DNA from: Halisarca cf. caerulea
Lineage: Eukaryota > Porifera > Demospongiae > Chondrillida > Halisarcidae
Direction of reading: 5' to 3'
NCBI GenBank assembly: GCA_963170055.1
Contig: CAUJGJ010000397.1
Coordinates: 3,212,501 to 3,276,500, forward strand
DNA: 64,000 nucleotides
Shown here piece after piece: positions 58,117-64,000 of this stretch. Positions within the stretch are counted from its first letter, which is position 1. Each line of letters starts with the position of its first letter. Below the pieces are notes generated by a model. That model made no database searches, was not told the DNA's origin, and saw only the letters and a list, made by a program, of their open reading frames with translations. The translations under genes and the position numbers were made by a program.

Positions 58117-59467
58117 CAAGTGATTCGAGTTTAAAAAAACTCATGGGCCGTCTACGGCCCTGGAAACTCAAATCAAATCTTCTAGCGGACTCGAAAGATC
58201 ACTGTAAGAAATGCATGGTTTTGTGTAGTGGTGTAGTAAAATGTGTGTGTGTGTGTCAAGTTTTAGCATTAAATAATCCAGACAATATATTGGGATCATG
58301 ATCTGGTCAGTTTTATTAATTATATATGACAGTGACAATTTCAGTAAAAGTTAATATGCATGCCGTTCTGTACTACTATAATAATTATAACAGTCCCAGG
58401 ATGCACCACGAGGAGGTAGGCATGCTTTGCATCCCAGAGGATTGGATTCGTTTTAACTAGGGTCTGCAAGAGACCGTAAAACTCCTCCAATCCAAAATAA
58501 AAATGGTGCAATAAAATGCTATATACATAATGGTACATGCAGGTGTACCGTTGAGTGATCCGTCAGAATCACTTAAATGTGTAGCTATAGAATAAAGAAC
58601 AGAAGATACAATGTGATCTTTCAGCAGATCAATATAGTCAGCATGTTATAGTAATATTTTTTCTGTGCTAAGGTGCACAAGGTATCCAAAATTGGCCACA
58701 AGTAGTCAATAGTACGATCATTGTGATATACGCAAGTCTCCATTGAGCTGTGCAAAGTGCATAGCCCAATATGTGAGACTATACTAATATACTGTTTACC
58801 ATCAAAGGCATTGGAAGTTGTGTACCGAAGGAAGGTACTTTGGGAAAAGGTACTGCATACCGATGAAGGTAGCAAATACCAGAAGAGATGTGTACCGCAT
58901 ACCAATATATGCAGGTACAGGATGTAAAGGGTAATATACTGTGCCATAATTCCCAACCTCTTATAGTTGTACTCAATTTGCAGAGTGATGTGAACTGAAG
59001 GTTGAGGTGGCACTGACTATCTGTATATGGGATTTGATGTGCAATGAGTAGCCATTTGCCTTTGTTCTATGGATGTATAGACATAGCTATATACTCCCCA
59101 ATGACATATATTCTTGACTTATAGGCTATAGGATTGCTAATTAAATGCAAATGGCTCATTGCAAGTGTTTGCTCATACATGGACTCTCTAAATTTCAACC
59201 ACCTTGTCTATATGGGCAATAAATACTCTAAATGCATTTGCAAGATGCCCCGATTAACTGGATTTTGAGCAGGGGCGTTGCAAAAGCTGTACAGACTTGG
59301 AGTCTGCATGGAAATGTAGTCTAATTGCATAAAAATTCAGTTTTGGTTTCTATCTAATTCATTTAAGTTAGACTATCACGTTCAACAATATTGCTTTCTT
59401 GACCAAGAGGTGCTTCACAAAACATGAAAGCTAAAGAATGCCATCAAGAGGTATTCATTCATGGATG
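58117..59467 (+). mobile_element. Long hairpin-ended repeat, family C, copy 2, 1.35 kb
   Basis: Co-linear with 35,273-36,629, differing by small indels. Its right end abuts the C-terminal codons of the Helitron helicase. Confidence 0.8.
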
Positions 59468-62400
59468 ACGTGGGTGGTTCATCCGCCTGAGAATGTGACA
59501 ACTCCACTGGAAGCACCTCTGAATTATCTTGAATTGGCTGACTACAAGCAACGGCATGCTGTGTACTTCTCAATCGCTCCATTTCCTTGTCAACCTTTTT
59601 ATTGGCATAAAGCTTCTTGGGTTCAAATTTCACCCAACTTAATGTCACATAAGACATTCCGGCCTCAAAAAATTTCTAGCTAAGGTCAACCACAGCAGAG
59701 TCAAGTGACAGACCTTGCACTTTGTGTAAAATGGCAGCCCAACACAAAATTAAGGGTATCTGAGTCCGCTGTAGAACATTGCCTTGCCGTCCATAGAATC
59801 GCACCGACATGGGTTCAATAGCCACTACCTCTTGTTGTCCATTGGGGATGCAGACTTTGGTAAACTGTCCAACTCTTGGATTGTGAAATTTTACATAAAC
59901 AATTTCAGGTAAGGCACCACGTGAGGGCTGTTTACTCTGTTTTCCACCCTTGAATCCCACAATGACTCCTTGGGCTCCATTCACTAGCCCATCTCCACAC
60001 TTGATGGTACGTTGTAGCATGACTTCGGCTCCTAGTGCCATCTTTAGCCTTCTTGGTAGTCCTCCACATTCCTTGTCATCCTCGGGAATTAATTCTTCGG
60101 TCACTTTCTCATACAATACTGCCCCACAAGTCGATCTTCTGTTTTCTAAAAGCACATGATTTGCTTCAAATTCAAAAATTGGGGTAGTAGAAGAGAGTTT
60201 CATCAATTCTCCTTCATTAAATGCATTGCAATCTGCAACACGAGGGTACAACTGTGGCTTTGAAAGATCAATGTTGTTTCCTGCCACCATGTGACTTTCC
60301 AGCAACTTAATATCCTGTTCCATTTGCTTTCCTACTCAAACACGATTCAATAGGTCTGAAAAGGATGAATCCTTTTGTTGTCTCGCATTTTCAGTTAATT
60401 CTACTATTTGAAAGCAGTCCTTCCAAAGGTGAGATGCCAAGCGTTTCGACTGCAGTTTTGTCACACTAAACACTAAGTGTCCATTGACAGGTGAGAGCTG
60501 ATAAAAGTCACCAACTGCAATCACATTTAGTCCTCCAAAGATGTCATCATTGGTAAATATCTCACACAGTCGATAGTGAACAGATTGGAGAACTTCGTAA
60601 GATACCATGCTAATTTCATCAATGATGATGGTATGTATGCCTCTCCACAGCATCCTCAGCTCTCGAAGTGCTACAGCTGTTAACTTTAAATGGTAGGCAG
60701 ATCTTCTATGTTCAACTTGAAGATTAAGTGCTCTGTGAATTGTTAGGCCGTCCACATTGAATGCAGCTACACCCATTGGTGCTGTGACCATGCATCCATG
60801 CACTTCATCACTCCCTTGCACTGACCTCTTGATGTGTTCTCTGATGGCACGAATCACGTAAGACTTTCCCATCCCTGCACCACCAGTTATGAAGATGTGG
60901 ATGGGTTTTGGTTGTGATGCCTCCTGTCTGAGATGAAATTTGTGTAACGAGCTTGTATACTGTACTATCATGTCAAATGCTTCTCTCTGACTTGCATTCA
61001 AATTGCCTGCCAATTCTGTGAAGGCCTTATCAGTGAGACGCATGCGTGTGAGGGCTCCATTGGCATTATCGTCATCTGCTACTGTAGGAAGAGCATCTAC
61101 ATCCACCTGTTCATCTTGAACATAATTTTCAGCATTTTTGTGTAAACCATGGTCCAGCTCCTCTGGTAAATGAGTAGCATCTTCCCGTTCACCATGTTGA
61201 ACATTTGGTGCAACCAAATCCATGTATGCGCCATCGGAAACTGCTTGCAATTGCTGCACTGCTCTTTGTACTTCCTCTGCAAAAGTATGGTGTTCACAAT
61301 TTAGCACTTTCATCTCCTTTTCACGAGCAATGAAAGCTGACAATGCGCTGTTGTGCTTTTGAAGTAAGTCCTCCTTCTCACATCTCCATGGAATGTACAA
61401 CAGCAACAGTGAATAGTAATACTCGTCACCGTGACTTTGTGGTGTCATAATGGGTGTTCGAAGGCACGCTTGCTTTGTACGAAGTTTGATCCATCCCAGA
61501 TTGCCTTGCAGTTGGAATTGAGCCTGAATGTGACGCCCACTGCTGCTCTTTGTTGTGTCATCTCTATATACACTATCATACCATACAGAAAAGTGAGCCA
61601 ACGTCATCTTCTCAAATTCATCTTCCTGTGGTCTTGCAGCATATCTATCAAATAGTCCAGGTTGAAAAAGATTTGTATCCATGTCATCCAGCTCAAGTAA
61701 CTCGGACCGATTCTTGAGAATCCTTGTTGTCTTTTCGGGAGGAACAGTGTTGACAAAGACAACTTTATGCGACGAATCCTTTAATGGTAAGTGGCACAAC
61801 CGATAGGCTGCTTCTTGGCCACTTAGCTGCCTGTGTGAAAGCATGGTGTTTCCCAATTTAGATAGTCATTTTTGAAGTGAAGCATTGGGTGCAAGTGATT
61901 GGAGGGAATCACTGATAGCCTTTTTCACCTCTTCGCTCTCACCTTTGCACATGTATGAACAAATGTAAGATGCTGTCCCATAAACCGATCCAATCAACTG
62001 TATATCCATGTTGACCTGCCATGCTAAAAGTAGTGGAGCATTGTACGGGTTGACGTTTTCTTCACCATCGGTTCTCCTGAGAATATAGAATCGAGACTTG
62101 CTACCTACATCTTCATTATTCTTGAGACGAGTAGTGGACGATAGAGATTGTGAAAAGTCAAAACGACATTCTTTTGATTTTTTTCTTTTGTCCTTCTTGG
62201 TGCAAGTAGACGTATGATTATGTTTCTGAACTCGAAGAACTACAGACCGCAAGCTGTCCTCACCACATCCTTCTTCTGGAATTCTGGCAGAAATGTAACG
62301 ATTGATAAAGTCAGGAGCTGCCATTCTTCCCTCTACCGTATCAAGATTAGGGTCATCTTTGATCCACCACAAGGAATGAATGTGTGGTGATCCCCTGAGT

Positions 62401-62880
62401 TGAAACTCTACTCTCCAAAAGAAATCTGTTACCTCTCCAATTGGCCTTCCAGATCCCCTTATAATTTCTTTTACTAGGCATTGGAAGTGGTGTTGAAAAT
62501 GGCATGCTGTGACAACAGGATTGCTTGTCATAAGTGTTCTTCTTTCTTTGTCAGACAATTCATCCACTTGTTCTTTGGAGATATTCCTTCCGCTGTAACT
62601 TGCTAAAACCACCATCAAATCTTTCCAGTGGTGATCATCTGCACTAAAAGTGATAAAAAGTGGGTGGACCAAGTGTACGTAGCATTGCAAACAGTTGTAT
62701 CCTTGCTGACACAGGGGCATTATAGCATATTTCAGAATGTTGGGATTTTAGGTGACAAAGTATTGGAATGTAGGGAATTTGTCACCTTTTTCATACACGT
62801 CATGACTACCTCTTAGGAAAACGTCACATTTATCATCACAAGTTGCACAATCTCTGTCTGTAGCGGGAAATGTTTACATA
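59415..62880 (-). pseudogene. Helitron Rep/helicase protein, several stops and frameshifts
   Basis: Upstream part (about 62,880-62,720): CATCDDKC and FPTFQYFVT then a stop. The HUH nuclease follows: FITFSADDHHWKDL, the His-x-His motif in RGSPHIHSLWW, and the two-Tyr motif YICSYMCKGE. RIQLFAMLRTLGPPTF is in another frame, so two shifts flank it. A TGA at 61,866 ends this part in the same frame as the rest. The PIF1-type helicase has Walker A GGAGMGKS, Walker B IIIDEISM, motif III GDFYQLSPV, and the late motif LHKVQGLSLDSAVV. Further in-frame stops are TGA at about 60,336 and TAG at 59,676, after which FEAGMSYVTLSWVKFEP continues. Helitrons use the Rep domain for rolling-circle transposition. 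The C-terminus is replaced by the family C repeat at about 59,467. Confidence 0.85.
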
Positions 62881-63385
62881 TTGCAGGAGCTACGATTTGA
62901 ACATTTGCGCCGCCAAATCCGTCATTTTAAAGCTTTTAAAAGACGGATACGGTGATTAAAAGTATCAAATACCACATATGGACAATTTGCGTACGCAAAA
63001 GTTGCAATCAAGAACCATTCGCGCAAAGCTATTCACACAAAATCCCCGAAATTGGTATCTGAAGCCTAGGTATTTCACTAAAGTACCCAAACAATATCAG
63101 AATCATACGATAATATCAAGAGTTACCCCATTAATATTGATGGTGAGAGGATTTTACAATAAAATAATACGAAGATCAGTTAAAATGACTGTAACTCACC
63201 CACAATCGTTCGCAAAATGAGATCGATTGATCACAATCTAAGATTTAGTGTCCAACTTCCTTCGCTGAGAAAAACTAAACAAAACGACGAAACAAACTTC
63301 GAAATTATAACAGTAACACAGCAAATTTTCATGCGCGCGACCATTTTGGAATGATACGTAACGTCATCAATGATGTCACATTTAA

Positions 63386-63520
63386 ATGGCGGCTTCGAAC
63401 TTGTTTAAAAAAGAATGTAGAATCCGCACGTCTAGATGGCCCTTCTTTGAGACGGAGACTACAAAAACTATTTCAAAGTACCCTTGTGCATTTGTTTATT
63501 CTGAGCGGAGAAAATATAAC
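63386..63520 (+). other. Possible first exon, unrecognised
   Basis: ATGGCGGCTTCGAAC in good context opens MAASNLFKKECRIRTSRWPF and ends at a donor-like CAGGTACGCA. No family recognised. The exon lies within one arm of an inverted repeat. Confidence 0.25.
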
Positions 63521-63710
63521 CAGGTACGCAAAAGATATAAGCATTTTTATGGTTTAATTTTCACAATTTTACAGCGGAAAAGTACTTTTTTGGTTATATC
63601 TATATCATTTGGGGTTATATATTTTCCGCTCAGGAATACCTAATGCAGTCGACTTTACTCTTTCATTTGATACTAGTTTTGTTCCTATTGAAGCACTTCT
63701 AGACGTGCGG
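63424..63710. repeat. Imperfect inverted repeat, arms of about 100 bp
   Basis: CCGCACGTCTAGA at 63,424 and its inverse at 63,698-63,710. Further in, TATTCTGAGCGGAGAAAATATAACC pairs with GGTTATATATTTTCCGCTCAGGAATA. Parts between the matches have diverged. Confidence 0.65.
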
Positions 63711-64000
63711 ACATCAACATTTACTGCAAAAACAGTATTTTCTTTAGATTCTCATATATTTATTTTCGCATTCAATATGGGCTTGTTTTTTTGTTTAATG
63801 TTTCGACAATAAGCATTAAAATGTGTAGAAGATTTAAAATGGGCCAGAAATTATTTCTGTGAGTCAAAATCGTTATGTATTTGTCACCCCTTTTTGGCGG
63901 CAGCCATTTTTTTAGTATTCTGAAATCCGCTATAATGAGCCTGTGGATTGCCAGTACACTGCAGTTCCTCTAATGTCTCGCATGAAGCTATAACAGTTTT

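Overview
The window is eukaryotic and looks like an early-branching animal, most likely a demosponge. The genes are split by many short introns (mostly 50-150 bp, GT...AG). Base composition is AT-rich, with long (TA)n, (GT)n and minisatellite tracts. No rRNA, tRNA or bacterial-type operon was found. The gene families (KDZ transposase, Crypton, Ginger with Ulp1 and PHD domains, SWIM-type MULE, Helitron, Harbinger, hAT, HECT-ligase-like genes) suit a sponge or cnidarian. The organism call is inference; I could run no search.

Layout: (1) 1-1.8 kb, minus strand, 5' part of a Helitron-type protein with two 2A-like motifs. (2) 2,815-12,342, a whole KDZ (Zisupton-like) DNA transposon bounded by about 100-bp terminal inverted repeats and a 7-bp target duplication. 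It carries two convergent multi-exon genes: the transposase, with one internal stop, and an intact 400-aa protein ending in a CXXC zinc finger. (3) 12.4-23.4 kb, a divergent pair: a DUF7869-like gene (minus) and a gene with a ParB-like core (plus). A Crypton tyrosine recombinase lies antisense in a large intron of the second. (4) 25-27 kb, an unrecognised minus-strand gene. (5) 27.3-33.8 kb, a MULE-type transposase gene with a SWIM finger, broken by small elements inserted in exons and introns and by a perfect 298-bp tandem duplication. (6) 34-42 kb, LINE fragment, long dispersed repeat, Ginger 3' fragment (integrase tail, Ulp1 protease, PHD finger) and a foldback element with 21-bp tandem arms. 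(7) 42.9-48.0 kb, an 11-exon HECT E3-like gene sharing its N-terminal module with the MULE gene. (8) 48.3-55.3 kb, integrase-like gene, 5'-truncated Harbinger nested in another repeat, and a hAT element. (9) 56.8-62.9 kb, a second copy of the 2A-bearing Helitron N-terminus on the plus strand and a Helitron Rep/helicase on the minus strand.

Almost everything is mobile DNA at different stages of decay. Several inactivating stops are TGA where CGA is expected, consistent with deamination of methylated CpG. The points most worth following are the complete KDZ element with a CXXC-finger partner, the ParB-like gene paired head-to-head with a DUF7869-like gene, the Helitron proteins with tandem 2A-like motifs, and a set of small elements with conserved terminal hairpins that insert into A-runs.
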